Numbered from the stretch's first letter, positions 53,744 to 63,307 are shown. The stretch: 64,000 nt of DNA from Streptomyces sp. NBC_01476 (GCF_036227265.1 NZ_CP109446.1:5400001-5464000); one strand, 5' to 3'. Notes: generated by a model from the sequence alone, not told the origin. A program made the numbers and translations.

Positions 53744-55459
53744 ATGCGTCCACTGCCCTTTACATCCCGCCGCATAGGCGTGATAGCCGTCGGACTGGCC
53801 CTCGCCGGAGGGGCCGTCGCCTGCGGCCCCAAGGACAGCGGCGGCGCCAAGGCGAGCGACGGCAAGCCGCAGCAGGGCGGCACCCTCTACGTCCTCAACA
53901 ACCAGGCGCAGGAGGACTTCGACCCCGCGCGCCTCTACACCTCCGGCGGCGGCAACATCCCCGGCCTGGTCTACCGCACCCTCACCACCCGCAACCGCGC
54001 CGACGGCGCGGCCGGCTCGAAGGTCGTCCCCGACCTCGCCACCAACACCGGTGAGCCCAGCCAGGACGCGACCGTGTGGACGTACCACCTCAAGGACGGC
54101 CTGAAGTACGAGGACGGCACGCCCATCACCACCGCCGACATCAAGTACGACATCGAGCGGTCCTTCGCCCCCGAGCTCTCCGGCGGAGCCCCCTACCTGC
54201 GCGACTGGCTGGTCGGCGCGGCCGGCTACCAGGGCCCGTACAAGGACCCCAAGGGCCTGTCCGCGATCGAGACGCCCGACGCCAAGACCATCGTCTTCCA
54301 CCTGAACAAGCCCGAGGGCGAGTTCCCGCTGCTGGCCACCCAGACCTCCTTCGCGCCGGTGCCCAAGGCCAAGGACACCGGCACCAAGTACGCCGAGCAC
54401 CCGGTCTCCTCCGGCCCGTACCGCGTGGTCAAGAACGAGAACAACGGCGAGCACATCGTCCTGGAGCGCAACCCCAACTGGTCGGCGGCCACCGACGCCC
54501 AGCGCAAGGCGTACCCCGACACCATCGACGTGCAGTCCGGGCTCGACCAGGCCGTCATCAACCAGCGGCTGTCGGCCGGTGTCGGCAAGGACGCGGACGC
54601 GGTCACCACCGACACCAACCTCGGCCCGGCCGAACTCGCCAAGGTCTCCGGCGACAAGGCGCTCGCCTCGCGGGTCGGCACCGGCCACTTCGGCTACACC
54701 GACTACATCGCCTTCAACCCGAAGGTGAAGCCGTTCGACAACATCAAGGTGCGCGAGGCCATCGCCTACGCCGTCAACCGCACCACCGTGATCAACGCGC
54801 AGGGCGGCTCCTCGCTCAACGACGTCGCCACCACCTTCCTGCCCCCGCAGCCGTCCTTCGGCTACACGCCGTACGACCCCTTCCCGGCCGGCGCGACCGG
54901 TGACCCGGCCAAGGCCAAGGAACTGCTGGCGCAGGCCGGCTACCCGAACGGCCTGACCGTCTCCCTCACCCACGACACCACCAAGGGCGACGAGCAGGGC
55001 CCCGAGACCGCCACCGCCATCCAGGAGGCGCTCAAGCTCGCGGGCATCACCGTGAAGCTCGACAGCCAGGAGCACAACGCCTTCAGCGACAAGATCCACA
55101 ACGTGACGACCGAGCCCGGCTTCTTCCTGGCCGGCTGGGGCGCCGACTGGCCGTCCGGCGGCCCGTTCCTCGGCCCGATCTTCGACGGCCGGCAGATCGT
55201 CAAGGACGGCGACAACTTCAACAACGCCCAGCTGAACGACCCGTCGGTCAACAGCGAGATCGACGCCATCAACAAGATCACCGATCTGCAGGCGGCGGCG
55301 AAGCGCTGGGGCGCGCTGGACAAGAAGATCGGCGAGCAGGCGCTCACCGTGCCGCTCTACCACCCCGTCTACAAGCGGCTGTACGGCAAGAACATCAAGA
55401 ACGTGGTCATCAGCGACTGGACCGGCGTGCTGGACGTCGCACAGGTCGCGGTGAAGTGA
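53744..55459 (+). CDS. ABC transporter substrate-binding lipoprotein, family 5 (peptide)
   Basis: A 571-residue lipoprotein from the ATG at 53744 (GAAAGG upstream). Signal peptide FTSRRIGVIAVGLALAGGAV with lipobox Cys27. Family 5 (DppA/OppA/NikA) signatures: QEDFDPARLYTSGGGNIPGL, ATVWTYHLKDGLKYEDGTPI, VREAIAYAVNRTTVI, LAGWGADWPSGGP. It binds di- or oligopeptides, or possibly nickel or a metallophore, outside the membrane. First gene of the transport operon; four bases before the permease gene. Confidence 0.93.
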   Translation: MRPLPFTSRRIGVIAVGLALAGGAVACGPKDSGGAKASDGKPQQGGTLYVLNNQAQEDFDPARLYTSGGGNIPGLVYRTLTTRNRADGAAGSKVVPDLATNTGEPSQDATVWTYHLKDGLKYEDGTPITTADIKYDIERSFAPELSGGAPYLRDWLVGAAGYQGPYKDPKGLSAIETPDAKTIVFHLNKPEGEFPLLATQTSFAPVPKAKDTGTKYAEHPVSSGPYRVVKNENNGEHIVLERNPNWSAATDAQRKAYPDTIDVQSGLDQAVINQRLSAGVGKDADAVTTDTNLGPAELAKVSGDKALASRVGTGHFGYTDYIAFNPKVKPFDNIKVREAIAYAVNRTTVINAQGGSSLNDVATTFLPPQPSFGYTPYDPFPAGATGDPAKAKELLAQAGYPNGLTVSLTHDTTKGDEQGPETATAIQEALKLAGITVKLDSQEHNAFSDKIHNVTTEPGFFLAGWGADWPSGGPFLGPIFDGRQIVKDGDNFNNAQLNDPSVNSEIDAINKITDLQAAAKRWGALDKKIGEQALTVPLYHPVYKRLYGKNIKNVVISDWTGVLDVAQVAVK

Positions 55460-55463
55460 CCCC

Positions 55464-56486
55464 GTGACCATCGACGTCATCACGGCCGTCGAGGCGGAGG
55501 CCGGCGCACTGGCGTCGGCCCCCGCCTCGGGGGCCCGGCAGACCTGGCGACGGCTGCGCGCCCAGCGCGCGGCCCTCGCCGGGGGCGCCGTCATCGCTCT
55601 CTTCGTCCTGATCGCGGTGGCCGCTCCGCTGCTGGCCGGCATCGAGGGTCAGGACACCACCACGTACCACGCCGATCTGGTCGACTCCGCCTCCGGCGGC
55701 GTCCCGCTCGGCACCTTCGGCGGGATCAGCGCCGACCACTGGCTCGGCGTCGAACCCGGCACCGGCCGCGACCTGTTCGCCCGGCTCGTCTACGGCGCCC
55801 GGATCTCGCTGGTCGTCGCGATCGGCGCCACCGCGCTGCAGGTCGGGCTCGGCATGCTCTTCGGGCTGCTCGCCGGGCTCGGCAACCGCTTCCTGGACGG
55901 CCTGGTCAGCCGGATCACCGACATCTTCGTCACCCTGCCGTCGCTGGTCTTCGCCATCGCGCTGCTCGCGATCATGCCCAGCGGCTTCCCGCGGCCCCTG
56001 CTGCTGATGCTGGTGCTCGGGCTGCTCGGCTGGGGCGGCATCGCCAAGATCGTCCGCGCCCAGGTGCTCACCTTGAAGTCCCTCGACTTCGTCGCCGCCT
56101 CCCGGCTGGCCGGATCGAGCCCGTGGCGCACCGCCCGGCGCGAACTCCTGCCCGCCCTGGTGGCGCCGGTGCTGACGTACTCGGCGATCTCGCTGCCGAG
56201 CAACATCGTCTCCGAGGCGGGCCTGTCCTTCCTCGGCATCGGCGTCACCCCGCCCACCCCGTCGTGGGGACAGATGCTCTCCAGCGCCAACACCTGGTAC
56301 CAGGCCGACTCGGCGTACGTGCTGCTGCCGGCCGGGCTGCTCTTCATCACCGTGCTGGCCTTCACCGTCTTCGCGGACGGTATCCGCACCGCCCTCGACC
56401 CGCGGGCGGCCAGCCGGCTGCGGGTCGGCACCGGCCGGGGACGCAAGCAGGACGCGGCAGGCGCCGCCGAGGGGGAGACCCCGTGA
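55464..56486 (+). CDS. ABC transporter permease, DppC type
   Basis: A 340-residue permease with six helices after an N-terminal OppC_N-like segment (LRAQRAALAGGAVIALFVLI). GTDxxGRDxxxR appears as GVEPGTGRDLFARLVYGARISL; the EAA loop is ASRLAGSSPWRTARRELLPA. GTG start. The last codons overlap the next gene by GTGA. It pairs with the DppB-type subunit to form the pore. Confidence 0.93.
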   Translation: MTIDVITAVEAEAGALASAPASGARQTWRRLRAQRAALAGGAVIALFVLIAVAAPLLAGIEGQDTTTYHADLVDSASGGVPLGTFGGISADHWLGVEPGTGRDLFARLVYGARISLVVAIGATALQVGLGMLFGLLAGLGNRFLDGLVSRITDIFVTLPSLVFAIALLAIMPSGFPRPLLLMLVLGLLGWGGIAKIVRAQVLTLKSLDFVAASRLAGSSPWRTARRELLPALVAPVLTYSAISLPSNIVSEAGLSFLGIGVTPPTPSWGQMLSSANTWYQADSAYVLLPAGLLFITVLAFTVFADGIRTALDPRAASRLRVGTGRGRKQDAAGAAEGETP

Positions 56487-57472
56487 CCCGCTTCCTCGCC
56501 CGGCGGACCTTCCAGGCCGTCGTGGTGCTGCTGGTGCTCGCCGCGGTGCTCTACGCGGTGTTCTACCTCGCCCCCGGCGACGCGGCCCGGCTGGCCTGCG
56601 GACCCAAGTGCTCCACCGCCCAGGTCGACCAGATCCGCGGCCAGATGGGCCTGGACGACCCGGTGTACGCGCAGTTCTGGCACTTCCTGCAGGGCATCGT
56701 GGCCGGCCACGACTACAGCACCGGCACCTCCGTACTGCACTGCCCGGCACCCTGCCTGGGGCAGTCCTACCGCTCCGGTGAACTCGTCACCCACATCGTC
56801 GCCCAGAAGGTGCCCGCGACCGCGTCGCTCGCGCTCGGGGCGATGGTGCTGTGGCTGCTCCTCGGCATCGGCACCGGCCTGCTCTCCGCACTGCGCCGCG
56901 GCACCGTGGTGGAACGCCTGCTCACCGGCTTCACCCTGGTCGGCACGGCGGTCCCGGTCTTCATCACCGGCATCCTGCTGCTGCTCGTCTTCTGCTCCTG
57001 GCTGCAGTGGCTGCCCTTCCCGACCTACGTACCGCTCACCGACGACCCCCAGCAGTGGGCGTGGAACCTGCTGCTGCCGTGGCTCGCACTGGCCCTGGTC
57101 GAAGCGGCCAAATACGCTCGGCTGACCCGCAGTTCGATGCTGGAGACGCTCGCCGAGGACCACATACGGACCTTCCGGGCCTACGGCGTCGGCGAGACGG
57201 CCATCGTCCGCCGGCACGCCCTGCGTGGCGCCCTCACCCCGGTGATCGCGCTGTCCGCGCTGGACCTCGGCACGATGTTCGGCGGCGCGCTGCTCACCGA
57301 GACGCTCTTCGGCATCCCCGGACTCGGCCAGCAGCTCGTCCAGTCCGTGCAGCTGAAGGACCTGCCGGTGGTGGTCGGCATCGTGCTGGTGATGGGGCTC
57401 GCGGTGGTCGTCGCCAACGCGGTGGCCGACGTGCTCTACGCGGTCGCTGACCGAAGGGTGGTGCTGGCATGA
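56483..57472 (+). CDS. ABC transporter permease, DppB type
   Basis: A 329-residue permease. N-terminal FLARRTFQAVVVLLVLAAVL and YLAPGDAARLACGPKCS (usual PGDPA motif), long outer loop with two Cys (LHCPAPCLG), then five helices; the EAA loop is FRAYGVGETAIVRRHALRGA. GTGA overlap with the preceding stop and ATGA overlap with the next start. Order C then B is reversed from the common B-C order. Confidence 0.93.
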   Translation: MTRFLARRTFQAVVVLLVLAAVLYAVFYLAPGDAARLACGPKCSTAQVDQIRGQMGLDDPVYAQFWHFLQGIVAGHDYSTGTSVLHCPAPCLGQSYRSGELVTHIVAQKVPATASLALGAMVLWLLLGIGTGLLSALRRGTVVERLLTGFTLVGTAVPVFITGILLLLVFCSWLQWLPFPTYVPLTDDPQQWAWNLLLPWLALALVEAAKYARLTRSSMLETLAEDHIRTFRAYGVGETAIVRRHALRGALTPVIALSALDLGTMFGGALLTETLFGIPGLGQQLVQSVQLKDLPVVVGIVLVMGLAVVVANAVADVLYAVADRRVVLA

Positions 57473-59187
57473 CGACGACCTCCGACGCCGTGGCCCCGAA
57501 GGACCCGGTCGGCGGCGACCTGGTCCAGGTGGCGGACCTGCGGATCGAGTTCCCCACCGGCGGCGCCCCGGTACGGGCCGTGGACGGCCTGAGCTTCGAC
57601 CTGCCCGCGGGCGGCGCCCTCGGCCTGGTCGGCGAGTCCGGCTCCGGCAAGAGCGCCACCGCCTACGCGCTGCTCGGGCTGCACCGCGGCACCGGCGCGC
57701 GGGTCACCGGGACGGTACGGGTGGACGGCACGGACGTGACGACCGCCTCTGACGCCGAACTGCGGCGCCTGCGCGGCGGGGTGGCGGCGATGATCTTCCA
57801 GGATCCGCTCTCCTCGCTCGACCCGTACTACGCGATCGGCGACCAGATCTCCGAGGTCTACCGGGTCCACCACCGGGTCTCCCGCTCGGCGGCCAGGGCC
57901 CGGGCGGTCGCGGTCCTCGACCGCGTCGGCATCCCCGACGCGGCCCGCCGCTCCCGTTCCCGCCCGCACGAGTTCAGCGGCGGCATGCGGCAGCGGGCCC
58001 TGATCGCCATGGCGCTCGCCTGCGAGCCGCGCCTGCTGATCGCGGACGAACCCACGACCGCGCTCGACGTCACCGTCCAGGCGCAGATCCTCGACCTGCT
58101 GCACGACCTGCGGGCCGAGACCGGCATGGGGCTGCTGCTCGTCACCCACGACCTCGGGGTGGTGGCCGGGAGCGTGGACGACCTGCTGGTGATGCGGGAC
58201 GGCGCCGCCGTGGAGCGCGGCACGGTCGCGGACGTCCTCGGGGCGCCCCGCGAGGCGTACACCAGGGCGCTGCTGACCGCGGTGCCGCGGCTGAGCCCGC
58301 CGGCGCCGGACGGGCAGCCGGCCGAGCCCGAGCAGGCCCCGGCGGCGCGGGACGGCGACATCCTGCTCCAAGCCACCGGGCTGCGGCGGGAGTTCGGCCG
58401 GGGCCGGAACCAGCTCGCCGCCGTGGACGGGGTGTCGCTCACCGTCCGGGCCGGCGAGACGCTCGGGGTGGTCGGCGAGAGCGGCAGCGGGAAGACGACG
58501 CTCGGCCGGATGCTCGTACGGCTGCTGGACCCGACCGCCGGCACGATCACCTACCGCGGGCGGGAGATCGGGACCCTCGGGGAGAAGGCGCTGCGGCCGC
58601 TGCGGCGGGAACTGCAGATGGTCTTCCAGGACCCGGTCTCCTCGCTCAACCCGCGGCGCAGCATCGGCGAGTCGATCGCGGACCCGCTGCGGGCCGCCGG
58701 GGAACTCTCCGACCGTGACGTGGTGAACCGGGTGAAGGACCTGCTGGAGCGGGTCGGCCTTGACCCTGAGTGGTACCACCGCTACCCGCACGAGTTCAGC
58801 GGCGGCCAGCGCCAGCGCGTCGGTATCGCCCGGGCACTGGCACCGGAGCCGAAGCTGATCGTCTGCGACGAGCCGGTCTCCGCGCTGGACGTCACGACGC
58901 AGGCGCAAGTGGTCCGGCTGCTCGCCGAACTGCAGCGGGACCTGGGCCTGTCGCTGGTGTTCATCGCCCACGACCTCGCCGTCGTACGGCAGGTGAGCGA
59001 CCGGGTCGCGGTGATGCGCGGCGGCCGGATCGTGGAGAGCGGCACCGTCGACGAGGTCTACGACGCGCCCCAGGACCCGTACACGCGGGGGCTCCTGGCG
59101 GCCGTACCCGTGCTCGACCCGGCGGAGTCGGCGGCCCGCCGGGTCGAGCGCTCGTCACTGCGGAAGGTGATGGAAACCGCACCTTAG
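57469..59187 (+). CDS. dipeptide ABC transporter ATPase, fused DppD-DppF
   Basis: A 572-residue protein with two complete ABC modules. First: Walker A GESGSGKSA, signature HEFSGGMRQRALIAMAL, Walker B LLIADEPTTALD. Second: GESGSGKTT, HEFSGGQRQRVGIARAL, LIVCDEPVSALD. They correspond to the D and F ATPases that power peptide import. A linker of about 30 residues (PDGQPAEPEQAPAARDGD) joins them. Coupled by ATGA to the permease gene; a terminator follows at 59241. Confidence 0.95.
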   Translation: MTTTSDAVAPKDPVGGDLVQVADLRIEFPTGGAPVRAVDGLSFDLPAGGALGLVGESGSGKSATAYALLGLHRGTGARVTGTVRVDGTDVTTASDAELRRLRGGVAAMIFQDPLSSLDPYYAIGDQISEVYRVHHRVSRSAARARAVAVLDRVGIPDAARRSRSRPHEFSGGMRQRALIAMALACEPRLLIADEPTTALDVTVQAQILDLLHDLRAETGMGLLLVTHDLGVVAGSVDDLLVMRDGAAVERGTVADVLGAPREAYTRALLTAVPRLSPPAPDGQPAEPEQAPAARDGDILLQATGLRREFGRGRNQLAAVDGVSLTVRAGETLGVVGESGSGKTTLGRMLVRLLDPTAGTITYRGREIGTLGEKALRPLRRELQMVFQDPVSSLNPRRSIGESIADPLRAAGELSDRDVVNRVKDLLERVGLDPEWYHRYPHEFSGGQRQRVGIARALAPEPKLIVCDEPVSALDVTTQAQVVRLLAELQRDLGLSLVFIAHDLAVVRQVSDRVAVMRGGRIVESGTVDEVYDAPQDPYTRGLLAAVPVLDPAESAARRVERSSLRKVMETAP

Positions 59188-59240
59188 GTCACTACAACGC
59201 GTGGCCTTGGGAGAAGTTACGCCTCTTCACCCCTTTTGGT

Positions 59241-59268
59241 GGTGCGACGGACAACCGTCCGTCGCACC
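59241..59268 (+). terminator. terminator of the peptide ABC operon
   Basis: Perfect 12-bp stem (59241-59252 with 59257-59268), AACC loop, 54 bases after the last stop. It separates the transporter from the polysaccharide operon. Confidence 0.8.
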
Positions 59269-59362
59269 CCCTCCGTACCGGCATAACGTCTTCGCGCCGG
59301 GCCGACACGCCCGGCCGCGGCAGTGACAGGACGGACCCGGTACGGCGAGAGGAGGCGGACAC

Positions 59363-61054
59363 GTGCGGATCGCGTTGCTCACCGAGGGTGGTTACCCGTA
59401 TGCGCGAGGTGAAGGAGGCGCGTGGTGCGACCGGCTCGTCCGCGGGCTCGGGCACCACGAGTTCGACCTCTACGCGCTGAGCCGGTCGTCCCGGACCGAG
59501 GCTGCGGGGCGCGTCGAACCCCCGCCGCAGGTACGGGGGGTGTGGACGCAGCGGCTGTGGGGGGAGCCGGAGGCGCCGGCCCGCCGGCCGCCACGGGCCG
59601 CCCGCCGGGCCGCCCGTGCCGCCTTCCCGTGGCACTACGCGGACTTCGCGGCGGCCCTGGCCGGTGGCACGGCGCTGAGCGGTGAGGAGCGCGCGGAACG
59701 CTTCGCCGCGGGCCTGTACGGCCTCGCCGAGGTGGCCGCCCGGCACGGCGGCCTCGCCGGCCTGTTACGCGGGGAGGACGCGCTCGCCGCCCTGGAGAGC
59801 GCCTGCCGGGCACCGGGCGTACGGCCGCTGCTCGGCGACATCGCGGTCACCGGACTCCTCACCGTCGCGGCACTGCTCGAACAGCAGCTGCGACCGCTCT
59901 CGGTGCCCTGGTACGGGCCGGGGGAGCTCGGCGCGGCCGATGTCTGCCACGCCGTTTCCGGCGGCCCCGCGGCGCTGCCCGGGCTGCTGGCCAAACGGTT
60001 CTGCGGGACGCCGCTGATCGTCACCGAGTACACCGTGCGGGTCCGGGAGGCGCTCCTCGCCCACCGGGCCGCCGGACTCGCCCCCGCGGTACGGGCGCTG
60101 CTCGGCGACTACCACCGGCTGCTGGCCGCCGAGACCTACTGCCAGGCGGTCCTGGTCACCCCCGGCTCCACACATGTACGGCGATGGCAGGAGCGGTGCG
60201 GGGCGCCGCGCGGGCGGATGCGGACGGTGTACCCCGGCATCGACGCGACCCGCTTCGCCCGGGCCGGCGAGGCGGCGGAGGCCGAGGCGACCGCGCCGGC
60301 CGCGCACGCCGACCCCACCCTCGCCTGGGTCGGGCGCCCCGACGCGGCGAAGGACCTGATCGCGCTCCTGCACGCCTTCCACGCGATACGGCGGGAAGAA
60401 CCGCAGGCCCGGCTGCGGATCTTCCACCTGCGTGCCGCGGACGAACGCGCCGCCGGGTACCTCTTCCACTGCCAGGGCCTGGCCGCCCAGCTCTTCCCCG
60501 ACGAGGCGGCCGGTCCGCACGCGGCCGGGGAGAGCCCGGTCAGCTTCGAGGAGATCGGTTCGCCCGGCGCGCCGGAACTCGCGGACGCCTACGCGGCGGG
60601 CGACGTCGTGGTGCTGTCGAGCAGTGCGGAGGGCTTTCCGCTCAGCCTGGTCGAAGCGATGTTCTGCGGGCGGCCGACGGTCTCCACGGATGTGGGCGCG
60701 GTGCGCGAGGTGATCGGCGGCACGGGGCTCGTGGTGCCGCCGCGCAACCCCAAGGCGCTCGCCGAGGCGGCCCTTGAGCTGCTGCGCGGGCCCGAGCGTG
60801 CGGCCAGGCTCGGCGCGGCGGCCCGTGAGCGGGCGCTGGCGCTCTTCACCGCGTCCGGATGCGTGGACGCCTTCCGCGAGAGCTACCTCGCGGTGGTCGC
60901 CCACCACCCGGTCCGCCGTGAATCCCTCTGGGACGCGGCGGGCGATCCCCGGCCCTTCACCACGCCGGCCGAGTCGCTCTCCCCGGCCCGCCTCGCCCCG
61001 ACCCCGCGTATCCCGGCGACCGCGGCCGCCGCCTCCGGAGGACCCCACCGATGA
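59363..61054 (+). CDS. PelF-like (DUF3492) family 4 glycosyltransferase
   Basis: A 563-residue cytoplasmic GT-B enzyme. The N-terminal domain starts RIALLTEGGYPYARGEGGAW, the DUF3492 pattern of PelF, which polymerises N-acetylgalactosamine-rich Pel polysaccharide with UDP-GalNAc in Pseudomonas. The C-terminal GT4 domain has TLAWVGRPDAAKDLIALLHA (donor-binding Arg/Lys) and SSSAEGFPLSLVEAMFCGRP (E-x7-E). GTG start behind GAGAGGAGG. Codon 135 is TTA (59765-59767), so translation should need bldA. First gene of an operon with ATGA coupling. Donor sugar is inferred, not proven. Confidence 0.85.
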   Translation: MRIALLTEGGYPYARGEGGAWCDRLVRGLGHHEFDLYALSRSSRTEAAGRVEPPPQVRGVWTQRLWGEPEAPARRPPRAARRAARAAFPWHYADFAAALAGGTALSGEERAERFAAGLYGLAEVAARHGGLAGLLRGEDALAALESACRAPGVRPLLGDIAVTGLLTVAALLEQQLRPLSVPWYGPGELGAADVCHAVSGGPAALPGLLAKRFCGTPLIVTEYTVRVREALLAHRAAGLAPAVRALLGDYHRLLAAETYCQAVLVTPGSTHVRRWQERCGAPRGRMRTVYPGIDATRFARAGEAAEAEATAPAAHADPTLAWVGRPDAAKDLIALLHAFHAIRREEPQARLRIFHLRAADERAAGYLFHCQGLAAQLFPDEAAGPHAAGESPVSFEEIGSPGAPELADAYAAGDVVVLSSSAEGFPLSLVEAMFCGRPTVSTDVGAVREVIGGTGLVVPPRNPKALAEAALELLRGPERAARLGAAARERALALFTASGCVDAFRESYLAVVAHHPVRRESLWDAAGDPRPFTTPAESLSPARLAPTPRIPATAAAASGGPHR

Positions 61055-62292
61055 GCCCCGACACCCCCGGCACCGCGACGCCCCCCGCCGCCGAATCGAT
61101 TTCCCACGGGCTTCCCCCGGCTGACGCCCCCTCCACCGGAACCCCGGCCCCCGTGGCGGGTGCGGGCCCGCGGGGCGACACGGCGCCGGAGCCGGCCGCC
61201 GGCGGGGCGCAGGAGGCCGGTTCGGACGCGAGGGCCGGGCGGGGGACGGGTGCTTCGGGGGCGTGGGACGTGACGGGGCCGGAGGCGGGTGCCACCGGGG
61301 CGCGGGGTGCCGCCGTTCCGGTCGGTCCGGCGGGAGCCGGTGCGGGGGCTTCGGGCGCGGGTGGAGGGCGGCGGAGGGGGCCTGCGGATCCGGTGCGGAG
61401 CGTGATGCACCGGCACCGGGATCTGATCGGCGGGGCCGTGGACGTATGGGAGCTCACGGCGGGGCTTGAGGCGCGGGGGGTCACCGACGCGGATGCCCGG
61501 CGGCTGCGGCACCGTGACGTGTTCGGGCTCGCCGAAGAGGTCTACGCCCGGGTGCCGCCGACCGTGACGGCCGCCCGCACCACCGCCGCGCACCCGCACC
61601 CGGAATCACCCTGGCTGACCCCCGCCACCGCCGCCGTGAGCCTGCTGCCCGGCCTGCTCTGCGTGCTGGGCGCCGTCCTCCACCTCGCGGTGCCCGGCGC
61701 GGTGCTCGGCGCCGTCACCTGCCTCCTGATCCTGCGCCGTACCGCCCGCCTCCCCGGCACCGTGGCGGTCGCCCTGCTGCTCGCGTACGCGCTCCGCGCC
61801 CCCGAAGGCGGCGCCGCCACCTTCGCGGCCCTCGCCCTCAGCCTCGCCCCCGCCCTGTGCTGCACGCACTGGTTCGCGGTCAGGGCCCGCGCCCAACTCG
61901 CCCCCAGCCACGGCCTCGCCGAGTTCGCCGACGCGGTACGGCCCCGGCTCGCCGCCGTCCTCGCCGCGTACGGCCTCGCCCTGTTCCTGCTGCTCACCGC
62001 CGCCGCCGCGATCGGCGGCCCGGCGCCCGTCGCGGGCCCGGCCGCCCTCGGGCTGCTGCTCTTCACCGCCCGGCTGCTGGCCCGCCACGGCCACCCCGGA
62101 CCCGCCGCGGCCGGCCTCGGCGCCGCCTGCGCGGCCGAGGCGCTGACCCTCGCCGCCGTCCCGCTCCACCCGCACCTGGCAGGCGCCACCGCCGAAGCGG
62201 TGATCTGCGGCGCCGCCGCCCTCGCGCTCGCCGTCCAGGCGTTCCGCGTACTGCCCCGCGCCTCGGCCCACCGCGGCCCGGTGCGCCCATGA
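61051..62292 (+). CDS. polytopic membrane protein of the polysaccharide operon
   Basis: A 413-residue protein. About 115 disordered Ala/Gly/Pro-rich residues precede a short helical domain (SVMHRHRDLIGGAVDVWELT) and about eight membrane helices (from AAVSLLPGLLCVLGAVLHLA to AVICGAAALALAVQAFRVL). It is smaller than PelG and has no clear homologue by eye; by place it could export or tether the polymer or help the glycosyltransferase. It starts at ATGA inside the stop of the glycosyltransferase gene. Confidence 0.75.
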   Translation: MSPDTPGTATPPAAESISHGLPPADAPSTGTPAPVAGAGPRGDTAPEPAAGGAQEAGSDARAGRGTGASGAWDVTGPEAGATGARGAAVPVGPAGAGAGASGAGGGRRRGPADPVRSVMHRHRDLIGGAVDVWELTAGLEARGVTDADARRLRHRDVFGLAEEVYARVPPTVTAARTTAAHPHPESPWLTPATAAVSLLPGLLCVLGAVLHLAVPGAVLGAVTCLLILRRTARLPGTVAVALLLAYALRAPEGGAATFAALALSLAPALCCTHWFAVRARAQLAPSHGLAEFADAVRPRLAAVLAAYGLALFLLLTAAAAIGGPAPVAGPAALGLLLFTARLLARHGHPGPAAAGLGAACAAEALTLAAVPLHPHLAGATAEAVICGAAALALAVQAFRVLPRASAHRGPVRP

Positions 62293-62399
62293 CTTCCGTA
62301 CCCCCCGAACCAGGAGACTTCGTGACCACCCACCGACCCGATCCCCGAGCCCTGCCCGCCGCTCCGCGCCCGTGTCCCACCCCGGGAGGCGCGCGATGA
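62289..62399 (+). CDS. 36-residue ORF coupled at both ends
   Basis: Its ATG overlaps the previous stop (ATGA, 62289-62292) and its TGA (62397-62399) overlaps the ATG of the epimerase. The sequence is Pro/Arg-rich with no clear fold (TSVPPEPGDFVTTHRPDPRA). An inner GTG at 62322 has its own AGGAG. It may be a translational bridge rather than a functional peptide. Confidence 0.4.
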   Translation: MTSVPPEPGDFVTTHRPDPRALPAAPRPCPTPGGAR

Positions 62400-63307
62400 G
62401 AGTCCTGTTGCTGGGGGCCGACGGATTCCTGGGGCGGCACGTCGCCGAGCGGCTGCTGGCCGACCCGGCGGTGCAGCTCACCGCGCTCGGGCGCAGCGAC
62501 GAGTCGGACGTGCGGTTCGACCTGTCCAGCGGGGCGCCCGGCGTCCTCGCCCGTTACCTGGACGCCGTCCACCCAGGAGTGCTGATCAACTGCGCCGGTG
62601 CCACCCGCGGCAACGCCCGGGACCTGACCCGGCAGAACACCGTCGCGGTCGCCACCGTCTGCGAGGCGATGCGCCGCAGCTCGGTCGCCGCCCGGCTGGT
62701 CCAGGTGGGCTGCGCCTCGGAGTACGGCCCCTCGCCGGCCGGCTCCTCCACCGGCGAGGACGCGGCGCCGCGGCCCGGCGGCCCGTACGGCGTCAGCAAG
62801 CTCGCCGCCACCGAACTCGTCCTCGGCTCCGGCCTGGACGCCGTGGTGCTGCGGGTCTTCAGCCCGGTCGGCCCCGGTACCCCGACCGGCTCCCCGATGG
62901 GCCGGATCGCCGAAGCGCTCCGCCGGACCATGCAGAACGGCGACCCGGAGCTGAAACTCGGCGGCCTCGGCGTCCAGCGTGACTTCATCGACGCGCGGGA
63001 TGTCGCCCGGGCCGTGCACGCCGCCTCGCTCTCCGCCGCCCAGGGCGTGGTGAACATCGGCAGCGGCCGGGCCGTACGCCTGCGGGACATGGCCGCCGCC
63101 CTCGCGCACGTGGCCGGCTACGACGGGATGCTCCACGAACTGGACGACCCGTCCCACGGGCCGGCCCAGCCGCCGTACCCCGACGGCTGCGGGTCCTGGC
63201 AGCAGGCGGACGTCCGTACCGCCCGCGACCGGCTCGGCTGGCGGCCGCGGATCGGCCTGGAGGAGTCCCTGGCCGATGTGTGGATGGAGGCGGCATGCCG
63301 CGTCTGA
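62396..63307 (+). CDS. NAD-dependent epimerase/dehydratase
   Basis: A 303-residue extended SDR protein. Cofactor site LLLGADGFLGRHVAE (GxxGxxG), catalytic YGVSK (Tyr-x3-Lys) near 138-142 with VGCASEYGPS supplying Ser, and FIDARDVARAVHAAS with NIGSGRAVRLRDM as in sugar-nucleotide epimerases. It probably makes or interconverts the UDP-sugar used by the glycosyltransferase upstream (for example a UDP-GlcNAc/GalNAc 4-epimerisation; inferred). GGGAGG precedes the ATG at 62396. Confidence 0.88.
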   Translation: MRVLLLGADGFLGRHVAERLLADPAVQLTALGRSDESDVRFDLSSGAPGVLARYLDAVHPGVLINCAGATRGNARDLTRQNTVAVATVCEAMRRSSVAARLVQVGCASEYGPSPAGSSTGEDAAPRPGGPYGVSKLAATELVLGSGLDAVVLRVFSPVGPGTPTGSPMGRIAEALRRTMQNGDPELKLGGLGVQRDFIDARDVARAVHAASLSAAQGVVNIGSGRAVRLRDMAAALAHVAGYDGMLHELDDPSHGPAQPPYPDGCGSWQQADVRTARDRLGWRPRIGLEESLADVWMEAACRV

